Shown piece by piece: positions 25,702 through 35,062 of a stretch of 64,000 nucleotides of DNA. The translations under genes were made by a program, and so were the position numbers. Every line of letters starts with the position of its first letter. The first letter of the stretch is position 1. The DNA comes from an uncultured Dokdonia sp. (GTDB lineage Bacteria > Bacteroidota > Bacteroidia > Flavobacteriales > Flavobacteriaceae): NCBI GenBank assembly GCA_947503305.1, contig CANNDF010000002.1, forward strand, positions 248,001 through 312,000. The letters are read 5' to 3'. Under the pieces are notes generated by a model. The model did no database searches, was not told where the DNA came from, and was given only the letters and a program-made list of their open reading frames with translations.

Positions 25702-26013
25702 ATGAATTCAAATATTAAACAAGAAGATGTTGGTAATCGTATAGATGCTATTATCAATCAAGTAAAAGAACTACATCTTATTGATACTTCAGATGGGAAA
25801 TGGGATCGTGTAATTGAAAACCTACAAAAACAAAAAGAAGTAGTTGAATCAGAAGGCAATATTCATTTAAATATAAATGATGCCCAAGAAGATAGTACAC
25901 AAACAGATATAGAAACATCATCTCTAGAAAATTTTGATATCGTACTCGATGAATTTCCGAAACTAGATATCTACCCAAAATGTAATGTCTATTTTAAATT
26001 AGATAGTAAGTAG
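25702..26013 (+). CDS. Hypothetical acidic protein of the toxin island
   Basis: This 103-residue acidic protein starts seven bases after the immunity-like gene, so it is probably co-transcribed. Residues 1-40 form a helical segment (QEDVGNRIDAIINQVKELHL); the C-terminal half has many Asp and Glu and the sequence NFDIVLDEFPKLDIYP. It has no signal peptide. It may be a second immunity factor, a chaperone, or an unrelated small gene; I cannot tell. Confidence 0.5.
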   Translation: MNSNIKQEDVGNRIDAIINQVKELHLIDTSDGKWDRVIENLQKQKEVVESEGNIHLNINDAQEDSTQTDIETSSLENFDIVLDEFPKLDIYPKCNVYFKLDSK

Positions 26014-26022
26014 GATATACGG

Positions 26023-26577
26023 TTATCTACCCACTAGATTGATTAAAAATACTTCAACCCCTGTAAGTATGATAATTAATAGGATGGCAATCCCATAGCC
26101 TATCCATTGTATTTTTTTAGGCTTGGCTATGGTATAGATATTTATCAATTCTTGAACAGCTCTTAGGAGCTGTTTTCTATTATAATATAAAATATACATA
26201 CACATGCTAAAGTATATAATAGCACTTAACATAGCTCCATTAGAAATTTCAAAAAAGAAATCAACAACAATAATATTTAATAGAATAGGGATTAGAATAG
26301 CTACACCAAGTAGTTTTGTGCGATTAAAAAGTAAAAGCAATCCACTTACAACTTGAGAGAGTCCTATAAACCAAATATATCCAGTAGAATACCCAAAAAA
26401 TGTCCAGGCAAGATCAAAACTTCCTACTTCTGCAATTGGTGTCTGAGCCACATCTACAGGAAGTTGTCCCGCTCGATGGAATTGTCCTCCTACAATTTTA
26501 CCAAGCCCATAGGCCCATAATTTTACAAATACAAACCAGCGAAATGTAAGTTCCAGTATCCATATATGTTGCTTCAT
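26023..26577 (-). CDS. DoxX-like membrane protein
   Basis: This is a 184-residue protein with four hydrophobic helices (e.g. YIWFIGLSQVVSGLLLLF, LLGVAILIPILLNIIVVDFF) and an N-terminal LTFRWFVFVKLWAYGLGKIV segment, the layout of DoxX-like proteins. The family includes membrane partners of oxidoreductases, but the role here is unknown. It meets the toxin island tail to tail and is divergent from the DUF3857 gene. Confidence 0.6.
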   Translation of the reverse strand: MKQHIWILELTFRWFVFVKLWAYGLGKIVGGQFHRAGQLPVDVAQTPIAEVGSFDLAWTFFGYSTGYIWFIGLSQVVSGLLLLFNRTKLLGVAILIPILLNIIVVDFFFEISNGAMLSAIIYFSMCMYILYYNRKQLLRAVQELINIYTIAKPKKIQWIGYGIAILLIIILTGVEVFLINLVGR

Positions 26578-26684
26578 GATAGAACGTTTTTTAGTAAGAC
26601 TGTTTGCAGGTAAATTGGTTACAAGAATTACTATTTTTAGGACTATATTGATGACCTTAAAATAGATACAAAGATTTGGTTCCT

Positions 26685-28652
26685 ATGAAAAAATACATAG
26701 TACTGTTTTACTATATTATAATAAGTTGCTCTGCTATATATGGCCAGAAAAATACAAGAGTAAAAGCAACATTTAATAAAATTACTCAAGACGAATATGC
26801 ATTAACGAGTTATGTGAAAGATCCAAATACTCCTGCAGTTGTGCTCTATGAGAGTGGACGTAATACTTTTGAAAAAATTGACAATTACCTCAAACTTGTA
26901 AAAGTAGTACACAAAAAAATCAAAATTTTTGATGTCAAAAGGTTTAAAGGAACAGAAATTAATATAGAATATTATCACACAAAAGAATCTTCAGAAAAGG
27001 TAACTGAAATCAAAGCCATTACCCATAATGGAGCCATACGGAAAATGGTAGATGAAGAAGACATTTTTGATGTCGACGTATCAGATCATTGGTCTGAAAA
27101 AAGATTTACTTTTCCAGATGTTCAAGATGGTAGTATTATCGAATATACCTATAGAATAGAATCTCCCTATTTTTTCAATTTTGGAGATTGGGAATTCCAA
27201 GGAAATATTCCTAAGATGTATAGTGAATTCAGTGCAGATATCCCTGGAAACTATGTATATAATAGATCTATAGTTGGGAGTAAACCGTTAGATATTAATG
27301 AATCAAAAATCAAGAGAAACTGCTTTGAAATTTCTGGATTAGGATCTGCAGATTGTGATGCATCTATCTATGCAATGTATGATGTACCTAAATATAAAGA
27401 AGAAGATTACATGCTTTCTAAACAGAACTACATCTCAAGACTTTCCTATGAGTTAACCGAAACTACAAGTTTTAGAGGAGTAAATCAGAAATATTCAAAA
27501 ACATGGAAAGATGTAGATAAAGAGTTTAAAGAAGAAAAAGATATCGGCAGACAATTAAAGTATGCATCCTACTTTAAAAATTTTCTTCCTCAAGATGTAT
27601 TAAGTATAACAGATCCCAGGGAGAGAGCAAAAGCTGTATATACACACATTCAAGATCATTTTACATGGAATAATAAATACCGTATTTTTTCTGGAATACG
27701 AGTTAAAGATGCTTACCAGAATAAAAAAGGCAACATAGCAGAAATTAATCTATCTCTTATAAATGCATTAAAAGTAGCAAATATAGATGCAAAATTGGCA
27801 CTGTCATCTACACGTAATAAAGGCCTTCCATCTGCTCTTTTTCCAGTACTGACAGATTTTAATTATGTACTAGCTCATGTAAAATTTGGAGAAGAGATTG
27901 TATTACTAGATGCAACAGACAAACAACTATCATTTGGAATGCTACCCTTTAAAGCCCTTAATATAAAAGCAAGAGTAATGGATTTTAAGAAGGACAGTTA
28001 TTGGCAAGTAATTGTTCCTCAAGTTCGGAATGGTAATTATACAAATGTTCAGTTATATCTCACAGAAAATACTACTATTGAGGGAAAAGTAAAAGAAGTC
28101 TATTCTGGATATAAAGCATATCAATGGAGAAAACAAATAAATAGAGAAGGAAATACTGCCGTGCATCGTGAAGACACCTATAGTTTGCCATTTGAACTGT
28201 ACGATGAAAAGATTGAGAATCTAGTAGATCTAGATAAACCACTTATTATAAATCAATCATTTTTGTCGGATATAGAGGTAGACAGTGATATTTTTTATTT
28301 TAATCCTTTTTTGATGAACTTTGGGTTTGAGGAAAATATGTTTAAAGATGAAAACCGCATGTTTCCTGTAGATTTAGGATATCCTAGATCTACCACATAT
28401 ATTATGACATTAGATATGAAAGGTATCTATAAAATAGTAGAAATGCCAGAAAACAAAAGGTTGCTTTTACCAGATGGAATGGGAGAGTGTCTAGTAAGCT
28501 TTTCTGAGTCTGAAAATAAATTACAATCAACATTTAGATTTAAGTTTATCAAATTTAGATTTACTGTCGAAGAATATAAAATCATCCGAGAATTTTTTGA
28601 AACAGCAGTAGCGCTAAGTAAAAATAGTATTGTTAAACTAAAGAAAGTATAA
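26685..28652 (+). CDS. Exported DUF3857 protein with pseudo-transglutaminase core
   Basis: This is a 655-residue protein. I use the ATG at 26685, which gives a signal peptide (MKKYIVLFYYIIISCSAIYG); an in-frame TTG lies nine bases upstream. Residues ~60-230 are DUF3857-like (FPDVQDGSIIEYTYRIESPY). Residues ~300-420 keep the transglutaminase fold, but the catalytic Cys position reads KKGNIAEINLSL and the His position reads DFNYVLAH, so the enzyme is probably inactive, as often in this Bacteroidota family. The likely role is in the periplasm, perhaps polysaccharide or protein binding. Confidence 0.75.
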   Translation: MKKYIVLFYYIIISCSAIYGQKNTRVKATFNKITQDEYALTSYVKDPNTPAVVLYESGRNTFEKIDNYLKLVKVVHKKIKIFDVKRFKGTEINIEYYHTKESSEKVTEIKAITHNGAIRKMVDEEDIFDVDVSDHWSEKRFTFPDVQDGSIIEYTYRIESPYFFNFGDWEFQGNIPKMYSEFSADIPGNYVYNRSIVGSKPLDINESKIKRNCFEISGLGSADCDASIYAMYDVPKYKEEDYMLSKQNYISRLSYELTETTSFRGVNQKYSKTWKDVDKEFKEEKDIGRQLKYASYFKNFLPQDVLSITDPRERAKAVYTHIQDHFTWNNKYRIFSGIRVKDAYQNKKGNIAEINLSLINALKVANIDAKLALSSTRNKGLPSALFPVLTDFNYVLAHVKFGEEIVLLDATDKQLSFGMLPFKALNIKARVMDFKKDSYWQVIVPQVRNGNYTNVQLYLTENTTIEGKVKEVYSGYKAYQWRKQINREGNTAVHREDTYSLPFELYDEKIENLVDLDKPLIINQSFLSDIEVDSDIFYFNPFLMNFGFEENMFKDENRMFPVDLGYPRSTTYIMTLDMKGIYKIVEMPENKRLLLPDGMGECLVSFSESENKLQSTFRFKFIKFRFTVEEYKIIREFFETAVALSKNSIVKLKKV

Positions 28653-28654
28653 TT

Positions 28655-29329
28655 ATGTCTTGGTTAAATACGCTTTCGCAAAAGTTTACTCCCGTTATAG
28701 ACCCAATCTATACAAAAGACTTATATACACCTCTAGATCTTTCAAGTGCAAATAATGAGTTAGATATTGAAGTGCTTCAAGATCCGGAAAAGCATCATAA
28801 AGCCATCCAAGATATGCTGGTATCAAAAAATGCTAAGGTTGCGTATGGAGGATATTTAGAGCAACGTAAATTATATGATCGTTCAGATTATTTTGGATCA
28901 GAAAACCCTGATGATCGAAGGAATATTCATCTGGGAATTGATCTATGGTGTGAAGCAAATACAAAGGTTTTATCCCCATTGCATGGAACGATACACAGTT
29001 TTAAAGAGAATAAAAATTTTGGAGACTATGGCCCAACAATTATTTTAAAACACGATATAAACGGGGTTATTTTTCATACACTATATGGGCATTTAAGTAG
29101 GGCATCTTTAGATCATATAAGTGTAGGGCAAACCGTTACTGCTGGGCAAGTTATAGCAACATTAGGAAGGCCTGTAGAGAATGGAGATTATGCACCACAT
29201 CTTCATTTTCAGATTATTATAAATATGCAAAATAAACGTGGTGATTACCCAGGAGTCTCTAGTATAAATGATCTAGATTATTACAAAGAAAATTGTCCAG
29301 ATCCCAATGAATTATTAAAAATATTTTAA
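28655..29329 (+). CDS. M23-family metallopeptidase-like protein
   Basis: This is a 224-residue protein. Residues ~90-200 form an M23 (LytM) domain: HLGIDLW supplies the HxxxD zinc pair, YGHLSRASLD follows, GQVIATLG, and APHLHFQII carries the HxH. The motif set is complete. Unlike secreted cell-wall peptidases it has no signal peptide, only a soluble N-terminal region. It is two bases after the DUF3857 gene. A degenerate palindrome (GCTTTCGCAAAAG, 28672-28684) lies near its start. Confidence 0.7.
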   Translation: MSWLNTLSQKFTPVIDPIYTKDLYTPLDLSSANNELDIEVLQDPEKHHKAIQDMLVSKNAKVAYGGYLEQRKLYDRSDYFGSENPDDRRNIHLGIDLWCEANTKVLSPLHGTIHSFKENKNFGDYGPTIILKHDINGVIFHTLYGHLSRASLDHISVGQTVTAGQVIATLGRPVENGDYAPHLHFQIIINMQNKRGDYPGVSSINDLDYYKENCPDPNELLKIF

Positions 29330-29336
29330 GAACACT

Positions 29337-30368
29337 TTATTTTTTATTTTTAAAAATTCCTGCATATAAAGTTTGACCATCTGATGATTTAGAAAGATGT
29401 AAATGATTATTAGGTAATTTCAAATCCTTATTAGTATTTAATTCAATATTAGCATTCTTTACGATATTATTTTCTATGATAAATGGATTTTTTATAGAAA
29501 TCACTTTTTTGTCTTCTCTAGACCATTGGCTTACATAATTCATATTATTAGCAATAATACTATGCTCAAAAGATGAGGTATATTTTACTTCTTTTGGCTT
29601 AACTAAAAATGCGTTGTTGTTTGTAATGATGTTATTTGAAAAGGTAAATGAATAATTCTCTCTACTAAACCAAAATGCACTTTCATAAGATCCATAAACT
29701 ATAGTGTTTTTTATAGAAAACCCTTCAACATTATTAAAAAAGAGGATAGCATTTCTACATTCATAAAATATACTATAGGATACACTATTATTTGGGCCAT
29801 GAGCCCATATACCTCCCTGAATAGGAGCCGCTTCTTTATTTCCTATAAACATGCATTGAGAAACATTGAGATCTGATAAGTTTTGATTTTCTTTTGAAAT
29901 AGGGTAATAATAAGTAACAGCAGGATTAGGATTTCCTAGAAATTTTATTCCTTTAATGCTTACATGTTCAGAAGCAATAAGAAAGCCGGTTGAATGTGTA
30001 AATTGTGTCTCAGAATTATTGGGGGATATAGATTGAATTTTTGGCATTTTTTCTGGTGACCAATCTGTATCATCTGGTAAGAAAAGTGCTTTCATCTCAA
30101 ATCGTATCGTGTCATTCATTACTCTAACAGGATTGATAATGACTTTATCAGTAAGTGTATACAAACCTGGATATAATACAATCTGAATTTCTCCAATTCC
30201 TGTCCAACTATTAGCAGTATTAATAGCCTTCTCAATAGATCGTAAAGGCTTTTCTAGAGAACCTATATGTATGTCATTACCATCTATAGGATCTACGTAT
30301 AAGGATTGAGATATGCATGTATAATGACTGTATAAAGCATAAATAAGTACAAATATTATTTTTTTCAT
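29337..30368 (-). CDS. Exported right-handed beta-helix protein
   Basis: This is a 343-residue protein with a signal peptide (MKKIIFVLIYALYSHYTCIS). It starts the mature part with YVDPIDGNDIHIGSLEKPLR, typical of Bacteroidota pectate-lyase-like beta-helix proteins, and then has parallel-strand repeats such as VEGFSIKNTIVYGSYESAF and SFTFSNNIITNNNAFLV. No catalytic site is obvious. The likely place is the cell surface or periplasm. Confidence 0.65.
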   Translation of the reverse strand: MKKIIFVLIYALYSHYTCISQSLYVDPIDGNDIHIGSLEKPLRSIEKAINTANSWTGIGEIQIVLYPGLYTLTDKVIINPVRVMNDTIRFEMKALFLPDDTDWSPEKMPKIQSISPNNSETQFTHSTGFLIASEHVSIKGIKFLGNPNPAVTYYYPISKENQNLSDLNVSQCMFIGNKEAAPIQGGIWAHGPNNSVSYSIFYECRNAILFFNNVEGFSIKNTIVYGSYESAFWFSRENYSFTFSNNIITNNNAFLVKPKEVKYTSSFEHSIIANNMNYVSQWSREDKKVISIKNPFIIENNIVKNANIELNTNKDLKLPNNHLHLSKSSDGQTLYAGIFKNKK

Positions 30369-30489
30369 TTTTATAGGAATTCAATTTTATTGGTTCTAAT
30401 TTAGAATCCAGAAGATGATATAAATACATCTATCCTGTTCAAGTATGTTCATTTATATTCACAATGTTGAATAACACTATAAAACCTAT

Positions 30490-30855
30490 ATGAGTCTCAA
30501 ATTACAGATAGATCAATGTCTTAAAGAGATAGAAATACTATTCGATAGAGGTAATTCAAATCGATGGACTACAAAAGATTTTTCAGAGCTTGCAAGCGAA
30601 ATACATAAAAAAACAGGCATATTATTAAGCGTATCTACATTAAAAAGAATATGGGGACGTGTACAATATTCTTCAATTCCTAATAGATCAACATTAGATA
30701 CTCTTTCCCAATATCTAGGCTATACAGGATGGATTGATTATACAAAGTCAACATCAGAAAAAAAACAAAAACTATATTCCATAGTTCAAAAAAAACATCT
30801 CATAATCTCTGTTATTACCCTTTTGATTCTGGGGACGGGATATGTATTTTTTTAA
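30490..30855 (+). CDS. HTH protein with C-terminal membrane helix (first half of a split gene)
   Basis: This is a 121-residue protein. Residues 1-90 resemble an XRE-like HTH domain (WTTKDFSELASEIHKKTG, then LSVSTLKRIWGRVQY and STLDTLSQYLGYTGW). Residues ~100-121 are a hydrophobic helix (HLIISVITLLILGTGYVFF), and the frame stops at a TAA (30853-30855) right after it. In related Bacteroidota proteins that I recall, HTH, membrane helix and an outer domain form one chain. The next frame, in the same phase, supplies that domain, so this is probably the first half of a gene broken by one stop. Confidence 0.65.
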   Translation: MSLKLQIDQCLKEIEILFDRGNSNRWTTKDFSELASEIHKKTGILLSVSTLKRIWGRVQYSSIPNRSTLDTLSQYLGYTGWIDYTKSTSEKKQKLYSIVQKKHLIISVITLLILGTGYVFF

Positions 30856-30879
30856 AAAAATAAATCCACTCCTTTAAAA

Positions 30880-31731
30880 ATGGATGTTCTGTTTACCACT
30901 AAGACGGTATCCGATGGAATACCAAATTCGGTAGTTTTTAAATATGATACCTCTGATGCACCAGAAAATGCTATAGTCGAAATCCAACAAAATTGGGATA
31001 AAAGAAAACGAACAACTATCAATAAGGAAGATTCTATTGCAACGAGTATTTACTATCGTCCTGGATATTTTAAAGCCAAACTCGTTATTAATGATTCTAT
31101 TATGAAAGAGGAAGATTTATATATCCAGAATAAAGATTGGTTAGGTGTTATTGAAGGAGATCCATCACCTCTATATCTTAATACTAACGATATCAAATCA
31201 GAAAATGGTATTGCTATATCTGAAGATATACTATCATTATATGGAGTAAATCCACAAATTGACGAGAAATGGATAGGTTTTTATAGAGTACATTCTTTTG
31301 GAGAGATATATACAGATGATTTTGATATGTTTACTTCAGTAAAAAATACTAGTACTACAGGAATCAATATTTGCAAGAATGTACGAATAGCCATTCTTTA
31401 TGAAGGAGGAGCTATTGTAATACCATTGTCCTTAAAAGGATGTACATCCGAACTCTCGGTCAGAGCATATGATATTATGTTTGATGGAAAAACACTAGAT
31501 CTATCAGGGTTTGGTGTAGATATTAATAAATCTGTCAATGTACGTTGCTATACAGAAGATCGACAACTTATGTTTGCAGTAGATGATAAAAATGTATTTG
31601 CGATAGATCTACCTGATCTTCATAAAAAGATAGTAGGTATCGTGTATAATTTTGAAGGAGCAGGAGAGGTAACAGAATTGGTTTTTAAGATACAAGGAAA
31701 AGAACAATACATAGAAGATTTTGATTTTTAA
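30880..31731 (+). CDS. Outer domain of the split HTH-membrane gene
   Basis: This 283-residue frame begins at an ATG in the same phase as the previous one, with only eight sense codons between that stop and this ATG. It encodes a beta-rich domain (FYRVHSFGEIYTDDFDMFTS, then IAILYEGGAIVIPLSLKG) with no signal peptide, which makes little sense alone for a protein of this type. The domain would sit outside the membrane if the upstream TAA were a sense codon. It could be expressed by internal initiation or be silent. I do not recognise a binding motif in it. Confidence 0.6.
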   Translation: MDVLFTTKTVSDGIPNSVVFKYDTSDAPENAIVEIQQNWDKRKRTTINKEDSIATSIYYRPGYFKAKLVINDSIMKEEDLYIQNKDWLGVIEGDPSPLYLNTNDIKSENGIAISEDILSLYGVNPQIDEKWIGFYRVHSFGEIYTDDFDMFTSVKNTSTTGINICKNVRIAILYEGGAIVIPLSLKGCTSELSVRAYDIMFDGKTLDLSGFGVDINKSVNVRCYTEDRQLMFAVDDKNVFAIDLPDLHKKIVGIVYNFEGAGEVTELVFKIQGKEQYIEDFDF

Positions 31732-31750
31732 AAAGCAACAGTTGTATTAT

Positions 31751-32560
31751 TTACAATAGTGTAATATGTTTTTCAATAGCCTTAGCAACTGCATCTTCTT
31801 TATTAGTAAAAGGGCTTATATAATCTGCTAGCTTTTTTAATGCGTTTGTGGCATTTGCAACTGCTATCCCAAGACCAGCACTTTTGATTAGGGTATCATC
31901 ATTATGATTATCTCCAAAAGCAATTACTTTTTCCATTCCAAAATCAAATTCTTTTTCTAGGAGTGTTTGTAATGCCTTAGCTTTATCTATGTATTTTGGA
32001 GTGATTTCCAGATAGGTGTCTTTTGATCTGTATAGGTGTACATGATCTCCAAATATGGGTGAGAGGAATGTGACAATACTATCTATTTCTGAAGAACTTC
32101 CCATACACATCAATTTATGGATTCCTAAGCTTTTTGTTTTTAGAAATTCAAAACTCTCTGTAGCTGTTTGGTATGCAGGAGTGACTCTGGTATTATTAAT
32201 TTCGCGTAAGCTCCATACATCTTCTTTGTCAGTAAACCAATGATCATGACTATAAATACTAAGGTTATAAGTGTAGTTATTATGGTGTGATATCAATGTT
32301 TTTAAAATATCTATAGATAAGGTATTACTTTCAATAACCTTTCCTTTTGTTCCTAGTATAAGGCCTCCATTATAAGCGATGAGAGGTTGTTCTAAAATGC
32401 CAAGCCCTTCCTGTAAGTAATACATAGCACTCGGCATTCGTGAGGAGGCAAGGATGGTGGATAGGTTCGCTTTCGCGAAAGCAGAAATCGTCCCATCACT
32501 CAAGTAACGGTCTGTATTGAGTAAAGTTCCATCTATATCTGTGCAGATGAGTTTGTACAT
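31751..32560 (-). CDS. Cof-type HAD phosphatase
   Basis: This is a 269-residue protein with HAD motif I TDIDGTLLNT near the start, a cap region in the middle, and FGDNHNDDTLIKSAGLGIAV near the C-terminus (motif IV). This is the Cof/YbjI type, whose members remove phosphate from sugars and cofactors. It is the last gene in the - strand kynurenine operon, 20 bases after ridA-like, but the substrate is not evident. The gene contains a perfect GCTTTCGCGAAAGC read as AFAKA. Confidence 0.8.
   Translation of the reverse strand: MYKLICTDIDGTLLNTDRYLSDGTISAFAKANLSTILASSRMPSAMYYLQEGLGILEQPLIAYNGGLILGTKGKVIESNTLSIDILKTLISHHNNYTYNLSIYSHDHWFTDKEDVWSLREINNTRVTPAYQTATESFEFLKTKSLGIHKLMCMGSSSEIDSIVTFLSPIFGDHVHLYRSKDTYLEITPKYIDKAKALQTLLEKEFDFGMEKVIAFGDNHNDDTLIKSAGLGIAVANATNALKKLADYISPFTNKEDAVAKAIEKHITLL
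32469..32482. repeat. GCTTTCGCGAAAGC palindrome, copy 4
   Basis: Perfect copy inside the Cof-type HAD gene, read on the - strand as AFAKA. Confidence 0.9.
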
Positions 32561-32580
32561 GACAGGATTATACTTTAAGG

Positions 32581-32997
32581 CTACAGAGGTTTGTAAGCCA
32601 TCGCTTTAATTTCTACAACAAGATTAGGATGTGGTAACTGATGTACAGCAACGGTGGTACGTGCAGGACCTGTAGATGCCTTGAAATACTCGGCATAAAC
32701 CTCATTATATCCAGCAAAGTCATTCATGTTTACCAGAAAAGAAGTGACATCTACAACATCTTCCATTGTAGCTCCCTCGGTAGCGAGATAGTCTTTTATG
32801 TTTTCTAATACGGCCCGAGTTTGCTCTCGAATATCCAAGCGCATTGTCCCCATACCATCTATAGTATGAACACCTGCAAATGTATTATCAGGAAGCCTGC
32901 TGCTAGTGCCTGAAATAAATATAAAATCACCTACTCGTTTTACATGTGGATAGGCTCCTCTTGGGGTAGCTTTCCCTTCTACTAAATTACTACTCAT
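32581..32997 (-). CDS. RidA-family protein, possible 2-aminomuconate deaminase
   Basis: This is a 138-residue RidA/YjgF protein with [20 protein letters not shown] at the start, the [19 protein letters not shown] helix and the Arg of [11 protein letters not shown] that binds the substrate carboxylate. The length and the kynurenine-operon setting suit a 2-aminomuconate deaminase, but the RidA imine hydrolase function is equally possible. It ends three bases from the kmo start codon side, so it is co-transcribed with it. Confidence 0.75.
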   Translation of the reverse strand: MSSNLVEGKATPRGAYPHVKRVGDFIFISGTSSRLPDNTFAGVHTIDGMGTMRLDIREQTRAVLENIKDYLATEGATMEDVVDVTSFLVNMNDFAGYNEVYAEYFKASTGPARTTVAVHQLPHPNLVVEIKAMAYKPL

Positions 32998-32999
32998 AG

Positions 33000-34403
33000 C
33001 TATGAATTTTTAATGATTGCATCATCATGCAATATATCATTGGTTTCTTGTTGTACTTTTTTTAATTTGGCTTTCAAGGAAAGTTCATCAGGTAATGCGC
33101 CATCATCTATAAGATTAAGAATAGCTTTGTCTTGAGCGCGACCTCGTAACATGGCCTCGCGATACCCTATATGCTCATTAAAAGTAACCAGACTATACTT
33201 AGAATAGTAATCCTCAGGAAATTCTTTTTCAAAAGCAGTTTCAAGTTTGCGTTTTTCTTGAAATAATGGATTTGCAGTATGCTCTTTCATTTCATAAAAA
33301 TTATCTACCGCAAGATCAGCAATAGCATCTGTGTCTTTTTTACGAGCCTTTTCATACCCTGTAAATACAGCATTCCAATCTCCTTCAAATTCATTGAGGG
33401 CTTCATCAAAAACAACAACATCTTCAAAACTGGCATTCATTCCTTGTCCATAGAAGGGTACAATTGCATGTGCTGCGTCTCCAAGCAAGCAAGTTTTTCC
33501 ATAAGAATGCCATGGACTACATTTTATCGTTCCTAAGGGGCCAGTTGGGTTCTCTTGAAATTCTTGTATGAGATTGGGCATCAATGCTACTGCATCTGGA
33601 AATTGTCGAGTAAAATACTCTTTAATAGCTTCAGGAGTAGTTAAGGATGCAAAGCTATCTGGAGCATCTTTATAATCCAGAAATAAAGTAACTGTAAAAC
33701 TTCCGTCTAAGTTAGGCAATGCAATGATCATATCTCGGCCTCTAGGCCATATGTGCAATGCATTTTTTTCTGTGCGATACCCTCCGTTTTCTGTAGCTGG
33801 AATAGATAATTCTTTATATCCATGTCCTAAATATTCTTGTGAAAAGCTAAATAAGAACTGCTTGCTTAAATACATGCTTTTACGAAGTACAGAACCAGCT
33901 CCATCTGTACCTAAAATAATATCTCCAGAAAAACTATGTAGATTACCTGTTGTATATTCTTTAAAAGTTGCTGTTGCGTTTTCTAAGTCTACATTTTTAC
34001 AGCTTAGATTAAAATAAATCGTAAGGTCCTCAAAACGATCGGCGGCATCCAGTAGCATAATGTTGAGGTCACTTCTTGAAATGGAATTGATATACTCATC
34101 TGCACGACCACTATAAGGACTGAAAAAAGTGTCTCCTTGCCTATCATGAATCATACGCCCATTCATAGGGATACAGAGTTTACGGACTTCCTCTTCCAAC
34201 CCTACCAGACGAATTCCTTTCATTCCTCTATCGGAAAAAGCTAAGTTTATAGAACGTCCAGCATCTTGATGTACTTTACGAGGATCCGGTCGTCTTTCTA
34301 CAATTGAGACTTTATACCCGCGTTGTACCATACGTAATCCTAATAATGAACCACAGAGACCTGCGCCTATGATAAGTATATGTTGTGATGGTTTTAGACT
34401 CAT
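33000..34403 (-). CDS. kmo: Kynurenine 3-monooxygenase
   Basis: This 467-residue FAD monooxygenase has the dinucleotide-binding motif [20 protein letters not shown] at the N-terminus, [18 protein letters not shown] and [20 protein letters not shown], a kynurenine-monooxygenase signature that binds FAD. It hydroxylates L-kynurenine to 3-hydroxykynurenine using NADPH and oxygen. It lies between the PaiB-like gene and the RidA gene, with 18 and 2 bases between them, and is in the same operon as kynU. Confidence 0.9.
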   Translation of the reverse strand: MSLKPSQHILIIGAGLCGSLLGLRMVQRGYKVSIVERRPDPRKVHQDAGRSINLAFSDRGMKGIRLVGLEEEVRKLCIPMNGRMIHDRQGDTFFSPYSGRADEYINSISRSDLNIMLLDAADRFEDLTIYFNLSCKNVDLENATATFKEYTTGNLHSFSGDIILGTDGAGSVLRKSMYLSKQFLFSFSQEYLGHGYKELSIPATENGGYRTEKNALHIWPRGRDMIIALPNLDGSFTVTLFLDYKDAPDSFASLTTPEAIKEYFTRQFPDAVALMPNLIQEFQENPTGPLGTIKCSPWHSYGKTCLLGDAAHAIVPFYGQGMNASFEDVVVFDEALNEFEGDWNAVFTGYEKARKKDTDAIADLAVDNFYEMKEHTANPLFQEKRKLETAFEKEFPEDYYSKYSLVTFNEHIGYREAMLRGRAQDKAILNLIDDGALPDELSLKAKLKKVQQETNDILHDDAIIKNS

Positions 34404-34421
34404 AATTTGTGGGAATTATAC

Positions 34422-35045
34422 TTAGGATTTATCTCCTCTTTGTTTTTTCATTTCTTTTGCAACTTCTATCTCTTGCGACTTTCCATTTGCTTCTAATTGC
34501 GCAACAATAGCATCATGGTTTTTATCATCTCTGTTTTGAGAAAGCTTGTAGGCAGCCTCTATAGATTTTATAGCTACTTCAAACCCTATTACCCCATTGA
34601 TTTGGCGCATTGTTTTTTCTGAAAGATCCTCCATGCGAACTGGTGCTGATTGTCCAGATTCATACTTATCGGTCAATAACTTGATAGAGTTCCATACCCC
34701 TTCTTTATCTAATATCTTTAAAACACCTCGTACATGAACAGCGATATAATTCCAGGTAGGGACTTCTTCAAAGTCATACCAACTACTGGAGATATAACTA
34801 TGAGGGCCATTAAAAATGCATAAGACTTCTGTGCCATCTATAAGGTGGGCTACTTGTTCATTTGCTTTAGAAATATGCGCATGTAAGATATCTGTTCCAT
34901 CTTCTTTTTGGGTAAATTCTAGGGGGATATGTGTAGCAAGTGATTGATTATCTTTATTGGTTACTAAGATCCCAAAGCTATTAGCTTTTAAGAAAGAACG
35001 TATTTCTTCAGGATTTTCGTTTTTATAGATGTTGGGTATGTACAT
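34422..35045 (-). CDS. FMN-binding PaiB-like protein
   Basis: This is a 207-residue protein. It shows the PaiB pattern: MYIPNIYKNENPEEIRSFLK, FGILVTNKDNQSLATHIPLE, HAHISKANEQ, then FNGPHSYISSSWY and a VPTWNYIAVHVRG strand (flavin-binding split barrel). PaiB-type proteins are annotated as FMN-binding negative transcriptional regulators, although some are probably flavoenzymes. Sitting between kynU and kmo it may supply a flavin function or control the operon; neither is shown by the sequence. Confidence 0.8.
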   Translation of the reverse strand: MYIPNIYKNENPEEIRSFLKANSFGILVTNKDNQSLATHIPLEFTQKEDGTDILHAHISKANEQVAHLIDGTEVLCIFNGPHSYISSSWYDFEEVPTWNYIAVHVRGVLKILDKEGVWNSIKLLTDKYESGQSAPVRMEDLSEKTMRQINGVIGFEVAIKSIEAAYKLSQNRDDKNHDAIVAQLEANGKSQEIEVAKEMKKQRGDKS

Positions 35046-35062
35046 TTCTAAGTGTAATGGCT

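Noticed and set aside
28655-29329. M23 peptidase as the missing endolysin of the tail module
   Set aside because: It lies 16 kb away, is coupled to a host DUF3857 gene and is not in the module's operon.
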